Assembly: GCF_029914245.1 (NCBI RefSeq)
Contig: NZ_JARYZI010000008.1
Coordinates: 108,041-172,040 of the forward strand
DNA from: Fusibacter bizertensis
GTDB lineage: Bacteria; Bacillota; Clostridia; Peptostreptococcales; Acidaminobacteraceae
Direction of reading: 5' to 3'
DNA: 64,000 bases
Part shown: one piece after another, positions 18,501-27,520 of the stretch
How the letters are laid out: each line of letters begins with the position of its first letter
How positions within the stretch are numbered: position 1 is the first letter of the stretch
The notes under the pieces: model-generated
Databases searched by the model: none
The model's input: the letters and a program-made list of their open reading frames with translations, nothing else
Told to the model about the DNA's origin: nothing
Position numbers and translations under genes: made by a program

Positions 18501-20942
18501 ATGAAGTTATCAGTATCCGAATTTAAAGAGGACTATATCGCCGCAATCAAAGGAACATCCGCACGCCAAATCGAAGATACGACCCCACTCGAGCGATACA
18601 ATGCACTAGGTGAATTAATGAAAGATTACATCGGAAATCTATGGGCAAACACAAACAAAACCTATAGAGAAGAGCATTCAAAACAAGTTTATTACTTTTC
18701 GATGGAATTCTTAACCGGGAAATTTCTTGAAAACAATCTCACAAATCTAAGTATTTATGATGTTGTGGAACAAGGATTAAAAGAACTTGGCATCAGCCTC
18801 GATGTTTTAGCTGAAGTTGAAGTGGATCAAGGTCTCGGTAATGGTGGTTTAGGACGACTTGCAGCTTGTTTTATGGATGCCATGAGTTCAACATCAATTC
18901 CAGGACACGGTTGTGGTATCCGCTATAAGAATGGGCTCTTTGAACAGCGAATCATTGATGGTTATCAGGTTGAATTTCCAGATCGTTGGCTTGTAAATAA
19001 TAACGTTTGGGAATACAAGAGACCTAACAAGGCGGTGATCGTGAAATTTAACGGTCGCGTGGATACTTATATGGATGGCGATACACTTAAGTTTGCCCAT
19101 GTTGATTATGACGCAGTTCGTGCTGTGCCATATGATACACCAATTTTGGGTTTTGAAAACAATACAGTCAATACTTTAAGACTTTGGTCTGCTGAAGAAA
19201 TTGATGATATTTTCGATTTCGAAAACTTCTCAAGAGGAAATTACTTAAGCGCTTTTGAAAAGAAGCATTCTGTAGAGATCATCACTCAAATTCTTTATCC
19301 AAATGATGCCTATGAAGAAGGAAAATTACTGCGTCTTAAGCAAGAATACTTCTTTGTCTCAGCTGGCATACAAAGTATCTTTACAACTTTTAAGAAAATG
19401 GGCGTACCAATCGAACAATTCAGCGAGCATATTGCAATGCATATCAATGATACACATCCAGCACTTGCCGTTCCGGAACTCATGAGAATCTTACTCGATG
19501 AAGAAGGGCTTGATTGGGATATGGCTTGGAAAATCACTACATCGTGCATCTCATATACCAACCACACCATCATGTCTGAAGCTTTAGAAAAATGGCCACA
19601 TTTTATGATGCGTGATTTATTACCAAGAATCACCATGATCATCGATGAAATCAACCGCAGATTCATCGAATCGTTGAAATACGTCTACCTATATACAGAC
19701 GAGGAAAAAATTCATAACATGGCGATCATCAAAGACGGTATGGTAAAAATGGCACACCTTGCAATCGTAGGTTCTCACAGTGTCAATGGCGTTGCAAAAC
19801 TTCATACTGAGATATTAAAGACAAAGGAACTCAAAGATTTTTACAACATCTATCCAACGAAATTTAACAACAAAACAAACGGCATCATGCACCGTCACTG
19901 GTTGCTCAATGCCAATCCTGACTTAACCGATTATGTAGAGGGTTTAATTGGGGATGGCTTTAAGAAAAATCCAATTGTTTTAAGGGATCTTTTAAAATAC
20001 CGTGACGACAAAGTTGTGCAGAACGCCTTATTTGATATCAAACATAAAAACAAAGAAAATCTTGCAAAATTCATCTATGAAAAGCAAGGTGTAAAAATCG
20101 ATCCTTATTCAATCTTCGATATGCAAGCTAAACGGATTCACGAGTACAAACGTCAACATCTCAACATATTACATGTCTTATCGCTATACAATAAATTAAA
20201 AGCAAATCCTAACTTGGATATTCCACCGAGAACTTTTATATTTGCTGGCAAATCTGCACCTAGTTATTATGTCGCTAAACAGATCATCAAATTGATCACT
20301 ACTGTAGCCGATATGATTAACAATGATACCTCTATCAAAAATAAACTTAAGGTTGTTTTTTTACCTAACTATGGTGTATCATTAGCAAGTAAAATGATCC
20401 CTGCAGCTGATGTGAGCGAACAGATATCAACAGCTTCAAAAGAAGCTTCTGGCACAGGTAACATGAAATTTATGATGAATGGCGCTATCACACTTGCAAC
20501 GCTGGATGGTGCAAACATCGAAATCATGAATGAAGTTGGAGAGAACAACATCGTACTTTTCGGCCTAAAAGATCAAGAAGTTTTTAAGTATTACCAAGAT
20601 GGCAGTTACAATGCATATGAGCTCTACAACACAACACCAGCAATCAAACAAGTTGTAGACCAATTAGTAAATGGCTTTTTACCTGCAGCAAAAGAAGAGT
20701 TTGCTCCAATTGTTGACCGTTTGTTAAGGTTCAATGATGAGTTCTTTGTGCTTAAGGACTTTGAATCCTATTGCGATGCACAAGAGAGAATTGGTCTTTA
20801 TTATAGAGACAAACCGCACTGGATGAAGATGTCACTTACTAACATCGCATGCTCTGGTGTCTTTTCAGCAGATTATACTATCGAAAAATACGCCTCAAGT
20901 ATATGGAATATTAATAGAAAACCATTAGATTTCAAGTTATAG
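18501..20942 (+). CDS. glgP: Glycogen/starch phosphorylase
   Basis: Releases glucose-1-phosphate from alpha-1,4 chain ends using phosphate, opposite in direction to GlgA. The 813 residues match bacterial GT35 enzymes. The pyridoxal-phosphate lysine is in EASGTGNMKFMMNGA, and DQGLGNGGLGRLAACFMDAM and IHEYKRQHLN are conserved GT35 segments. The gene lies inside the same cluster as the synthesis enzymes, so glycogen build-up and use are probably expressed together and controlled at the protein level. The start GAGGTGAAGT-ATG overlaps no other gene. Confidence 0.97.
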   Translation: MKLSVSEFKEDYIAAIKGTSARQIEDTTPLERYNALGELMKDYIGNLWANTNKTYREEHSKQVYYFSMEFLTGKFLENNLTNLSIYDVVEQGLKELGISLDVLAEVEVDQGLGNGGLGRLAACFMDAMSSTSIPGHGCGIRYKNGLFEQRIIDGYQVEFPDRWLVNNNVWEYKRPNKAVIVKFNGRVDTYMDGDTLKFAHVDYDAVRAVPYDTPILGFENNTVNTLRLWSAEEIDDIFDFENFSRGNYLSAFEKKHSVEIITQILYPNDAYEEGKLLRLKQEYFFVSAGIQSIFTTFKKMGVPIEQFSEHIAMHINDTHPALAVPELMRILLDEEGLDWDMAWKITTSCISYTNHTIMSEALEKWPHFMMRDLLPRITMIIDEINRRFIESLKYVYLYTDEEKIHNMAIIKDGMVKMAHLAIVGSHSVNGVAKLHTEILKTKELKDFYNIYPTKFNNKTNGIMHRHWLLNANPDLTDYVEGLIGDGFKKNPIVLRDLLKYRDDKVVQNALFDIKHKNKENLAKFIYEKQGVKIDPYSIFDMQAKRIHEYKRQHLNILHVLSLYNKLKANPNLDIPPRTFIFAGKSAPSYYVAKQIIKLITTVADMINNDTSIKNKLKVVFLPNYGVSLASKMIPAADVSEQISTASKEASGTGNMKFMMNGAITLATLDGANIEIMNEVGENNIVLFGLKDQEVFKYYQDGSYNAYELYNTTPAIKQVVDQLVNGFLPAAKEEFAPIVDRLLRFNDEFFVLKDFESYCDAQERIGLYYRDKPHWMKMSLTNIACSGVFSADYTIEKYASSIWNINRKPLDFKL

Positions 20943-20961
20943 AGGTTAATAAGGTGAGATT

Positions 20962-23016
20962 ATGAATTTAAGTGAATTTCCTGTAACGCATAAGACGTTG
21001 GGGATGATCTATACCCCTGAAGAGACAACTTTTCGCGTATGGGCACCCACACAAAACAAAATTGTACTTGCAGTATATGACTCGCCAAAGGCACCTTTTA
21101 GGACGCTTTACTCCATGGAGAAAGCGTCCGATGGCGTCTTTAGTGCAGTAGTAGAAGGCGATCTACACGGTATGTTCTATACCTTTATCGTAGATGGACT
21201 TTATGAAGTAACAGATCCCTACTCAGTGACCGCTTCAGCAAATAGCATGAGAAGTGGTATCGTGGATCTTAACCGCACCAACCCTGAACGTTGGGAAAAT
21301 CATCATCGTCCTAGAGGCAATATGGGTTGTGATGCAATATTATATGAGGTCCATGTAAAAGACTTTTCAGGTCATCCAAACAGTGGAATGACAAACAAAG
21401 GTAAATTTTTAGCGTTCACTGAAAACGATACCAAGATTGAAAATCTAACAACTGGAATTGATCATCTTGCAGAACTAGGTGTTACTCACGTACATCTTAT
21501 GCCAGTGTATGACTTCCTCACTGTTGATGAGGAGATTGAGCAAGACGGCAATTATAACTGGGGTTACGATCCTGAACTATTTAATGCACCAGAAGGTAGT
21601 TACGCAACTGATCCAAACAGTGCGATCAGCCGAATTAAAGAGCTTAAAGCAGCAATCATGGCACTACACGAAAAAGGACTAAAAGTTGTACTTGATGTGG
21701 TATATAACCATACCTATCGTACTGAATTTTCTAACTTTAACACACTCGTTCCGCATTACTACCATCGTATGACAGAAGATGGACATTTTTCAAACGGTTC
21801 TGGTTGTGGAAATGAGTTCGCATCCGATCAACCCATGGGTAGAAAGTTTATCATCGACTCGCTCCTATACTGGGCTAAGGAATATAAAGTAGATGGCTTT
21901 AGATTTGACCTTATGGCACTCATCGATAAAGATACTATCGAAGCTGCTAAAGCTGCACTCGTCGAGATTGATCCAGAGATCATCATCTATGGAGAACCTT
22001 GGATGGGTGGACTTTCTACTCTTGCTGAAAATAAACGCGTCTATAAAGGTGTACAAGGTGGAAAAGGCTACTCCTTATTTAACGACGACTTTAGAGATGC
22101 CATCAAGGGGGACAACGACGGAACTGGTAGAGGGTATATACACGGCAATAAAGATATGAAACACCGTATGCATACCGGTATCGTAGGATCTATTCCATAC
22201 AATGCAAATTATGTTGGATTTACAACACATCCATGTGAGTCAATTAATTACTTTAACTCACATGACAATTTGATTTTAGCTGATAAACTTCGACTCACAT
22301 CACCAAACATATCAGACGAGGAATGGATCAAATTAAATAAGATGTCTTTCAATTTGCTTTTTACAGCACAAGGTTTACCTTTTATCCATGCTGGAAATGA
22401 ATTTTTAAGAAATAAATTTGGCTACCACAACACCTACAATTCTCCCCTTTCAGTTAATGCGATTGATTGGGAATACAAAGTCACCTATAACGACTTTTAT
22501 CAATATGTACGTGGCCTAATTCAACTTAGGAAAACTTATAGCAGTTTAAGACTTAAAACCGTAGAAGAAATCCGCCAAAAGTTACACTTCATTGAAGAAG
22601 GCGAATTCTTAGAAGCATTTAGAGATGCGATTGTGTATATCGTAAAACAAGATCCGGATGCGGATTTTGACTGTCTTCTCGTAGCACATAACCCTAGTCA
22701 TGAACCATTGATGCTTTCTGTAAATCAGCTTAAAGGTGAAATTTTAGAATTCTACGTGCTCGATGCACCTGTTGAAGATACTATTACTACACAAAGTGTG
22801 ATACCGCATAAAGCAGCAGCAAAACATGCCACAGTAAAGCAACCAAATAATATCAAAAAAATTGAAATTCCAAATGATCAACTCAAGATCGAACTTATAT
22901 TCGATTCAAGAGGACTACTTGAATCCCCAGAGTATATTGATGCAGTTACACATCACCTTGTGAAAGTTGCACCTCAAAGTTCAAGCATCTTTAGATTAGG
23001 TAGAAAAACTAAATAA
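20962..23016 (+). CDS. pulA: Type I pullulanase / glycogen debranching enzyme
   Basis: Hydrolyses alpha-1,6 branches, letting GlgP continue. The 684 residues begin with a CBM48-like domain (TFRVWAPTQNKIVLAVYD) and a GH13_14 barrel. YNWGYDPELFNAPEGSYATDP carries the type I pullulanase signature. Catalytic residues are in DGFRFDLMALI (nucleophile Asp), IYGEPWMGG (acid Glu) and YFNSHDN (third Asp). No signal peptide is present, so it acts inside the cell on glycogen rather than on exported substrates. It closes the cluster, 19 bp after glgP, and is followed by a strong terminator. Confidence 0.94.
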   Translation: MNLSEFPVTHKTLGMIYTPEETTFRVWAPTQNKIVLAVYDSPKAPFRTLYSMEKASDGVFSAVVEGDLHGMFYTFIVDGLYEVTDPYSVTASANSMRSGIVDLNRTNPERWENHHRPRGNMGCDAILYEVHVKDFSGHPNSGMTNKGKFLAFTENDTKIENLTTGIDHLAELGVTHVHLMPVYDFLTVDEEIEQDGNYNWGYDPELFNAPEGSYATDPNSAISRIKELKAAIMALHEKGLKVVLDVVYNHTYRTEFSNFNTLVPHYYHRMTEDGHFSNGSGCGNEFASDQPMGRKFIIDSLLYWAKEYKVDGFRFDLMALIDKDTIEAAKAALVEIDPEIIIYGEPWMGGLSTLAENKRVYKGVQGGKGYSLFNDDFRDAIKGDNDGTGRGYIHGNKDMKHRMHTGIVGSIPYNANYVGFTTHPCESINYFNSHDNLILADKLRLTSPNISDEEWIKLNKMSFNLLFTAQGLPFIHAGNEFLRNKFGYHNTYNSPLSVNAIDWEYKVTYNDFYQYVRGLIQLRKTYSSLRLKTVEEIRQKLHFIEEGEFLEAFRDAIVYIVKQDPDADFDCLLVAHNPSHEPLMLSVNQLKGEILEFYVLDAPVEDTITTQSVIPHKAAAKHATVKQPNNIKKIEIPNDQLKIELIFDSRGLLESPEYIDAVTHHLVKVAPQSSSIFRLGRKTK

Positions 23017-23041
23017 TCCAGTAACTTTAATTAGCACATAC

Positions 23042-23092
23042 AAAAAGCCATCAGCGGGCAATATTTAACTCACCCACTGATGGCTCTTTTTA
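23042..23092. terminator. Bidirectional terminator between pulA and the selenoprotein gene
   Basis: GCCATCAG and CTGATGGC (with inner GGG/CCC pairs) form the stem. T-runs follow on both strands, so it serves pulA from the left and the convergent selenoprotein gene from the right. Confidence 0.9.
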
Positions 23093-23102
23093 TGTTCTTA
23101 TC

Positions 23103-23396
23103 TTACGTACAACTTGATCCACCGCCACGAACCGGTCCAACAGCATAGCTATAACCATTCCAGCGTACTTCAATTTGTCCAAAAGTTTCTTGTATATATT
23201 TTTCCATGAGGAAGTTGATACCATCAATTACTTCGACGATGTCATCTTCTTTTACTTGATCTAGACCTAGACCAAAACTTGGGCCACCTCAGCCCATACC
23301 TGCGATATAAACCCTGATATTGCTTGGTTTATCAGGCTGTTTTTCCAATACGTCGCGGATTCTACCCACCGTATCTTGATCAATAACAAAATACAT
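23103..23396 (-). CDS. HesB-like selenoprotein (CC/Se-motif family), UGA decoded as selenocysteine at codon 36
   Basis: ATG 23396 follows GGAGG by 6 nt. The frame reads 97 residues to TAA at 23103 with a single in-frame TGA at 23291-23289 (codon 36), in IAGMG-U-GGPSFGLGLD. The neighbouring gene has Cys at the same residue number in IAGMGCSGPSFGLGLD. The two proteins align along their whole length (shared DKP.NIR.[FY]IAGMG, GVNF/GINF, GxIxVxW). A hairpin at 23275-23256 (8-bp stem, GGUC loop, about 21 nt after UGA) fits a bacterial SECIS. HesB-like selenoproteins are a known family in anaerobes. A small IscA/HesB-fold, possibly Fe-S- or redox-active protein is likely; the exact role is unknown. 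The C-terminal SSCT adds one Cys. Ordinary gene callers would split or omit this gene. Confidence 0.88.
23256..23275 (-). promoter_or_regulatory. Candidate bacterial SECIS element
   Basis: In the mRNA UUGGUCUA pairs with UAGAUCAA around a GGUC tetraloop, with closing A and U that recreate the AGGUCU apex of the E. coli fdhF SECIS recognised by SelB. The loop starts 21 nt after the UGA, inside the usual window. The cysteine paralogue encodes nearly the same residues, but its bases at this place do not pair, so the hairpin is not forced by the protein sequence. Confidence 0.8.
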
Positions 23397-23543
23397 ATCT
23401 TTCCTCCATCTGTAATTTAAGTGCAATGCACATATGTCTCCATAGATATTATACCCTGATGGAGTCCATAAAAACAGTGACTAAGACACATAGTAAAAAG
23501 TTCTGTTCATGTGGCTTAGATTTTATAAACAATAAATTCAAAT

Positions 23544-23581
23544 AAAAAAAAGCCCCTAAAAAGCAATTGCTTTTAAGAGCT
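23544..23581 (-). terminator. Terminator of the Cys-type HesB-like gene
   Basis: A stem with AAAAGC-AATT-GCTTTT at its apex and G:U-rich lower pairs is followed on the minus strand by about eight T residues, 12 bp after the stop. Confidence 0.8.
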
Positions 23582-23592
23582 CTTTGTACTTT

Positions 23593-23904
23593 CTAGCCAC
23601 AGCTTGAACATGATCCACAAGCAGATGGTTGAACATTAACAGGTTGTACTGAGTAACCATTGCCTACCCATTCAACTTTAATTTCACCAACTGTATCAAA
23701 AACAGATTGTTCAACTACGAAATTTACGCCGTTTACTGATTCTGTAAAATCGTTGTCATTAATGTTGTCAAGACCAAGACCGAAGCTTGGACCGCTGCAA
23801 CCCATGCCTGCGATAAAGATTCTGATATTTTGTGGCTTATCTGCTTGAGCTGATAAAACTTCACCGATTTTTTCGCAAGTTTCTTGATTTGTAGCAATAT
23901 ACAT
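23593..23904 (-). CDS. HesB-like protein, cysteine form (paralogue of the selenoprotein)
   Basis: A 103-residue IscA/HesB-fold protein of the CC/Se-motif family. C36 in GMGCSGPSFGLGLD replaces the selenocysteine of the neighbour. The tail CGSCSSCG adds four thiols suited to metal or Fe-S binding. Tandem Cys and Sec copies suggest gene duplication followed by a Cys/Sec swap. ATG 23904 follows GGAGGTG. A perfect inverted repeat, GCTTCTA-C-TAGAAGC (23940-23954), lies 36 bp upstream and may be an operator or a 5' hairpin. Function is inferred only from the fold: Fe-S delivery or redox chemistry. Confidence 0.85.
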   Translation of the reverse strand: MYIATNQETCEKIGEVLSAQADKPQNIRIFIAGMGCSGPSFGLGLDNINDNDFTESVNGVNFVVEQSVFDTVGEIKVEWVGNGYSVQPVNVQPSACGSCSSCG

Positions 23905-23939
23905 AAATTCACCTCCGTAAATTTTAACGATACCTATCT

Positions 23940-23954
23940 GCTTCTACTAGAAGC
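23940..23954 (-). promoter_or_regulatory. Inverted repeat upstream of the Cys-type HesB-like gene
   Basis: GCTTCTACTAGAAGC has perfect 7-nt arms around one base, 36 bp before the ATG. Confidence 0.4.
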
Positions 23955-24180
23955 GTATCTTCTTAGCATCATCACATGATATGATTATAATATAATTCCT
24001 AGTAAATTAGTATAGTTAATTTTAAATTTTAATGAATCTTTACAATTTGTTTTCAATCGGACTTGTAATATCTTGCAAGTATTGCCCCCTTGAGGTAATA
24101 TTAGTTCATAAGATTTCACTATAAATTGATGTGAAACTTAACTTCTCACTCAGTTTGATGAATAATCATAGGAGGTTACG

Positions 24181-24588
24181 ATGTTAAAAGAAAGTGAAAA
24201 ATATATGTATGGTGTTTTTGAAATAGATTCAGAGCATTCAGAACTTATTGCGCGCGCCGAGAAATTAATGGCATCTTATCAAAATGGTGAAGCAGAAGCT
24301 GAGATTTTAAAATTATTTGAATATCTTTCCGCTTATGTCCTTGTTCATTTTAGAAATGAAGAAAAACTACTAGGCGATTATGGTTATCCGGAACTTGATG
24401 CACATAAAGAACTTCATCGTGAGTTTAAGCAAGATGTTATGAACCTACAAGATGATATTAAGGAAAATGGTTTAACACTAAATTCAAGACTTAAACTGAC
24501 ACACCTAACGACAGAATGGATTGATCATCACATTGGCACTGAAGACAAAAAAATTGCAAACTTCATTTTGAACATACGTAAAGGTTAA
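24181..24588 (+). CDS. Bacteriohemerythrin
   Basis: A 135-residue four-helix di-iron protein that binds oxygen reversibly. The ligand set is complete: H19 (DSEHSEL), H56 and E60 (HFRNEE), H75 and H79 (HKELH), H117 and D122 (HIGTED). In anaerobes and microaerophiles such proteins scavenge or sense oxygen, and often serve motility. It is a single-domain form with no membrane or receptor part. TAGGAGGTTACG precedes ATG 24181. It stands alone and shares a convergent terminator with the pterin dehydratase gene. A second hemerythrin domain is fused to a GGDEF protein at 53.7 kb. Confidence 0.93.
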   Translation: MLKESEKYMYGVFEIDSEHSELIARAEKLMASYQNGEAEAEILKLFEYLSAYVLVHFRNEEKLLGDYGYPELDAHKELHREFKQDVMNLQDDIKENGLTLNSRLKLTHLTTEWIDHHIGTEDKKIANFILNIRKG

Positions 24589-24603
24589 ACTTAATTATAA
24601 TAA

Positions 24604-24656
24604 AAAACCACTTTAGGCAATTTGATTTAAAAATTACTTAAAGTGGTTTTATTTTG
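24604..24656. terminator. Bidirectional terminator
   Basis: AAAACCACTTTA and TAAAGTGGTTTT form a 12-bp stem. T-runs lie on both sides, between the convergent hemerythrin and pterin dehydratase genes. Confidence 0.85.
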
Positions 24657-24711
24657 TTACAGTGAACCATCTCACTCTTTTATCGAATTCAAATCAGGGC
24701 TCTATAAAAAG

Positions 24712-25041
24712 TTAAATCTCATCAATTTGAGCTGCAACTATAAAATCATTTCTAGAAAGTCCATGAATTTTATGCGTCATCAGACTTACTTTCACTCTCC
24801 CCCAACCGAGTTCTATATCAGGGTGATGTCCGTTGGATTCAGCAATTTCACCAATTTTGTTAACAAAATCAAGGGCAGTTTTAAAATCTTTGAATTTAAA
24901 TGTTTTTTCAATTTGTATATCCTCAATTAAACGCCAAGCTTCATCAAGTTCACTGAAAAATTCTAATAACAATTCTCCGTCAAGAACTGGTGTATCTATC
25001 ATACACGGGATACATTTTTCATTACTATAAGATGCACTCAT
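24712..25041 (-). CDS. phhB: 4a-hydroxytetrahydrobiopterin dehydratase (PCD/DCoH family)
   Basis: Dehydrates 4a-hydroxy-tetrahydropterins, normally recycling the cofactor of aromatic amino acid hydroxylases. The 109 residues carry the family signature: FKFKDFKTALDFVNKIGEIAESNGHHPDIELGWGRVKVSLMTH, with the HHP motif and the later conserved His in MTHKIHGLS. I chose ATG 25041, 5 nt after GGAGG; an in-frame ATG at 25053 overlaps that site. No pterin-dependent hydroxylase is seen, so the job here may be in molybdopterin or another pterin pathway, as proposed for solitary bacterial PCDs. Confidence 0.9.
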   Translation of the reverse strand: MSASYSNEKCIPCMIDTPVLDGELLLEFFSELDEAWRLIEDIQIEKTFKFKDFKTALDFVNKIGEIAESNGHHPDIELGWGRVKVSLMTHKIHGLSRNDFIVAAQIDEI

Positions 25042-25114
25042 CATTACCTCCATCTTTATTTGATAGAGTAATGATACCCCGTATAAGTCATTCTAAAAAT
25101 GTAGTTCTAATTTA

Positions 25115-25858
25115 CTAAGATCTATTCTTTAGAAAAGCATCTGCATAAACCTCACTGGATCTAGACATCTCTTTAGCAAAATCAGACATATATTTTCTAT
25201 TACAAAATGTTGTGATATATGCATCAAAATCGAAATCATTTTTTACAGATTGTTTTGCATGCATTTCTCTTAACTGAGTTTGTGTAAGTCTTTTATAGGT
25301 GTTTTCATGTACCATATATGCTTTGTCAAACCTTTTAGGTTTATCCCTAACGATCTGCCCCTTAGTAGGAAAACCAAAAACAAGCATAGAAATAGGCACC
25401 ACATACTCATCAAGATTTAACAGCGTTCGATGTTCTTCGACGTTTTCCAAAATATCACCTATATAACAGGAACCTAAACCAAAAGATTCTGCAGCAATAA
25501 CAGCATTTTGAGCGGCAATCACAGCGTCTTGTATCGCTAAGAAAAGATCTCCCATCTGTGGTAATCTTGCCTCTACTCCCGCCGTTTTATAGGCATCTAG
25601 CCACCGCCTTGTATCAGCTAAAAAAATAAGGACGAGAGGTGCTTTTGCTATAAAAGGTTGATGATCACAAGTTTCAGAAAGTTTTTGCTTTAGGACATCA
25701 TCTGTGACATCGATAATTGCATAAAGCATTTGATTACCTGCTGTTGGTGCGTGAAAAGCAGCCTCCAAAATTGCATCTTTCACCTCCTTAGGAATCTCTT
25801 TTGCTTCAAATTGTCTTACTGATTTCCTTGCTTTTAACAGTTCTATAATTTGATTCAT
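25115..25858 (-). CDS. Nitroreductase-family flavoprotein
   Basis: A 247-residue FMN-dependent oxidoreductase fold. The N-terminus RKSVRQFEAKEIPKEV...AAFHAPTAGNQM contains the Arg/Ser set and the A-P-T/S-A-G-N-x-Q region that binds FMN. AAESFGLGSCYIGDI is the second conserved block. The C-terminus (KRFDKAYMVHENTYKRL) resembles NfsA/Frp-type enzymes that use NAD(P)H. Physiological substrate is unknown. ATG 25858 is preferred because GGAGG lies 5 nt before it, inside the longer reading frame. It is divergent from the DUF1836 gene. Confidence 0.88.
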   Translation of the reverse strand: MNQIIELLKARKSVRQFEAKEIPKEVKDAILEAAFHAPTAGNQMLYAIIDVTDDVLKQKLSETCDHQPFIAKAPLVLIFLADTRRWLDAYKTAGVEARLPQMGDLFLAIQDAVIAAQNAVIAAESFGLGSCYIGDILENVEEHRTLLNLDEYVVPISMLVFGFPTKGQIVRDKPKRFDKAYMVHENTYKRLTQTQLREMHAKQSVKNDFDFDAYITTFCNRKYMSDFAKEMSRSSEVYADAFLKNRS

Positions 25859-26062
25859 AATTGCCTCCATTTCTCTTTATACTTTATACGTTATGTATAA
25901 CTATATTGTAACTTAGATTGATTTGAAATAGAAGCTATCCCTTTAATCAAACCGCGATTTGAAACTTTAAAAAATTTGACAAACGCGTTATATTGACTTA
26001 TCATATCTATGTAGTTATATTAACTAGATTAAGTCGTTAATAAAAAAAATTGAGGAAACAAC

Positions 26063-26641
26063 ATGGAAAAAAATACTGAACTTTATAGTTATGCCAAAGC
26101 ATTGGCAGAGGTTAAACTTATCAGATGGCATGAAATGCCTGACTTTAGTATTTACTCAGACCAACTTTTACAAATTGTTCGTGAGGAACTTTCTTTTTTG
26201 TCTTTAAACGATGAAATCCTCGTCACAAAAAGTATGGTCAACAATTACGTAAAATGGGGCATGATGCCTAAACCGATAAAAAAGAAATACGACAAATTAC
26301 ATATAGTCTACGTTTTGGTAATCACACTTTTAAAACCAATTCTTCCTATTATGAAAATCAAAGAAGGCATTCAACTACAAATTCTGATTGAAGGTCATGA
26401 AAATGCTTATAATTCATTTTGTAGTGCTTTAGAAGAATCGCTAAGAGAAGTATTTATACCAATTATTGAACAAAGAAAGACATATGATTTTAAAGAGCGA
26501 AATATTACAGCTGATAAGTTGGCAATTTCATCAATTACTTTAGCTCTCTCTAGCAAATTATTAACTGAAAAGATTATTGATACTAAGATGAGTAAATTAG
26601 CAAAGTCTAATCAAAGCGAAGGAGATTCACATGATAAATGA
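26063..26641 (+). CDS. DUF1836 protein, predicted DNA-binding partner of degV
   Basis: 192 residues of the DUF1836 family. Residues around 20-85 (IRWHEMPDFSIYSDQLLQIVREELSFL...ILVTKSMVNNYVKWGMMPKPIKKKY) are the family core and resemble a MerR-like winged helix with a recognition helix at TKSMVNNYVKWG. Members are common upstream of degV in Firmicutes, and the two genes here overlap by 11 bp. No enzyme function is suggested. AT-rich sequence and TTGAGGAAAC precede the start. Confidence 0.85.
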   Translation: MEKNTELYSYAKALAEVKLIRWHEMPDFSIYSDQLLQIVREELSFLSLNDEILVTKSMVNNYVKWGMMPKPIKKKYDKLHIVYVLVITLLKPILPIMKIKEGIQLQILIEGHENAYNSFCSALEESLREVFIPIIEQRKTYDFKERNITADKLAISSITLALSSKLLTEKIIDTKMSKLAKSNQSEGDSHDK

Positions 26642-27488
26642 AAAAATAGCAGTATTAACTGATTCTGGTTCTGATGTACCAGTAGATTTACTTAAAAAAT
26701 TCCACATCTATGAATTACCACTAGGCATCAATTATAAAGATCACTCCTATAAAGACCGAGTAGATATTACACCTGAGGAAGTTTATTCAAACTTAACTAA
26801 GGAAATTCCCAAGACGAGTTTACCAACAGCTGGTGAAGTTCATGAAAAACTAAATCAAATAATTGCAGATGGTTATACACATGTGATTATCCCTTTACTT
26901 TCTTCTGGACTTAGTGGGACTTATCAAACAGTGAAGATGGTTTGCACTGAGTTTACTCAGATCAAAACCGCAGTAATTGACACGAAAAATATCGCACTTG
27001 CATCTGGTTTTTTCTCTATCTATGCTTCAGAACTTATTGAAAAAGGACTTGGCTTTGATGAAATTGTTGCAAAATTAGAATCTAAAATTTCAAAATCACA
27101 TATCTATTATAGCCTTGAAACGCTTCAGTACCTTGTAAAAGGTGGCCGACTTGGACGTGTTGAAGGGATGCTTGGTAGCATCTTACAGATTAAGCCTATC
27201 ATCGCTTGTGATGAAAACGGGATTTATCACACCGTTGAAAAGGTCCGCGGACGTAAAAAAAGCATAAGCAAAACCATGGAAATCGTAGAAAATGGTCTGA
27301 AAAACACAAAGAAATATTATCTTGCCATCTCACACGGTGCGGCACAGGAAGAAGCTGATAAGGTCATCGAAATGATGAAACCTTATATTGACCGCGCCAC
27401 ACTCTTCATGAGCGGTCAAATATCAGCATCCCTTGGTGTGCATACTGGACCAGGACTTGTGGGAATTGGGTTTTTTGAACTGGATTAA
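26631..27488 (+). CDS. DegV family fatty-acid-binding protein
   Basis: A 285-residue DegV (EDD) protein that binds a fatty acid between two domains and, as FakB, presents it to the kinase FakA. The N-terminal KIAVLTDSGSDVPVDLL and SLPTAGEVHEKL, and SSGLSGTYQT (with the Ser/Thr that hold the carboxylate), plus the C-domain VKGGRLGRVEGMLGSILQIKPII are diagnostic. No fakA gene is present in the window. It is translationally coupled to the DUF1836 gene and followed by the palindromic repeat region, which supplies its terminator. Confidence 0.94.
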   Translation: MINEKIAVLTDSGSDVPVDLLKKFHIYELPLGINYKDHSYKDRVDITPEEVYSNLTKEIPKTSLPTAGEVHEKLNQIIADGYTHVIIPLLSSGLSGTYQTVKMVCTEFTQIKTAVIDTKNIALASGFFSIYASELIEKGLGFDEIVAKLESKISKSHIYYSLETLQYLVKGGRLGRVEGMLGSILQIKPIIACDENGIYHTVEKVRGRKKSISKTMEIVENGLKNTKKYYLAISHGAAQEEADKVIEMMKPYIDRATLFMSGQISASLGVHTGPGLVGIGFFELD

Positions 27489-27520
27489 GGTGGATGTTGT
27501 TATAAAGTTTGAATGTGAAT

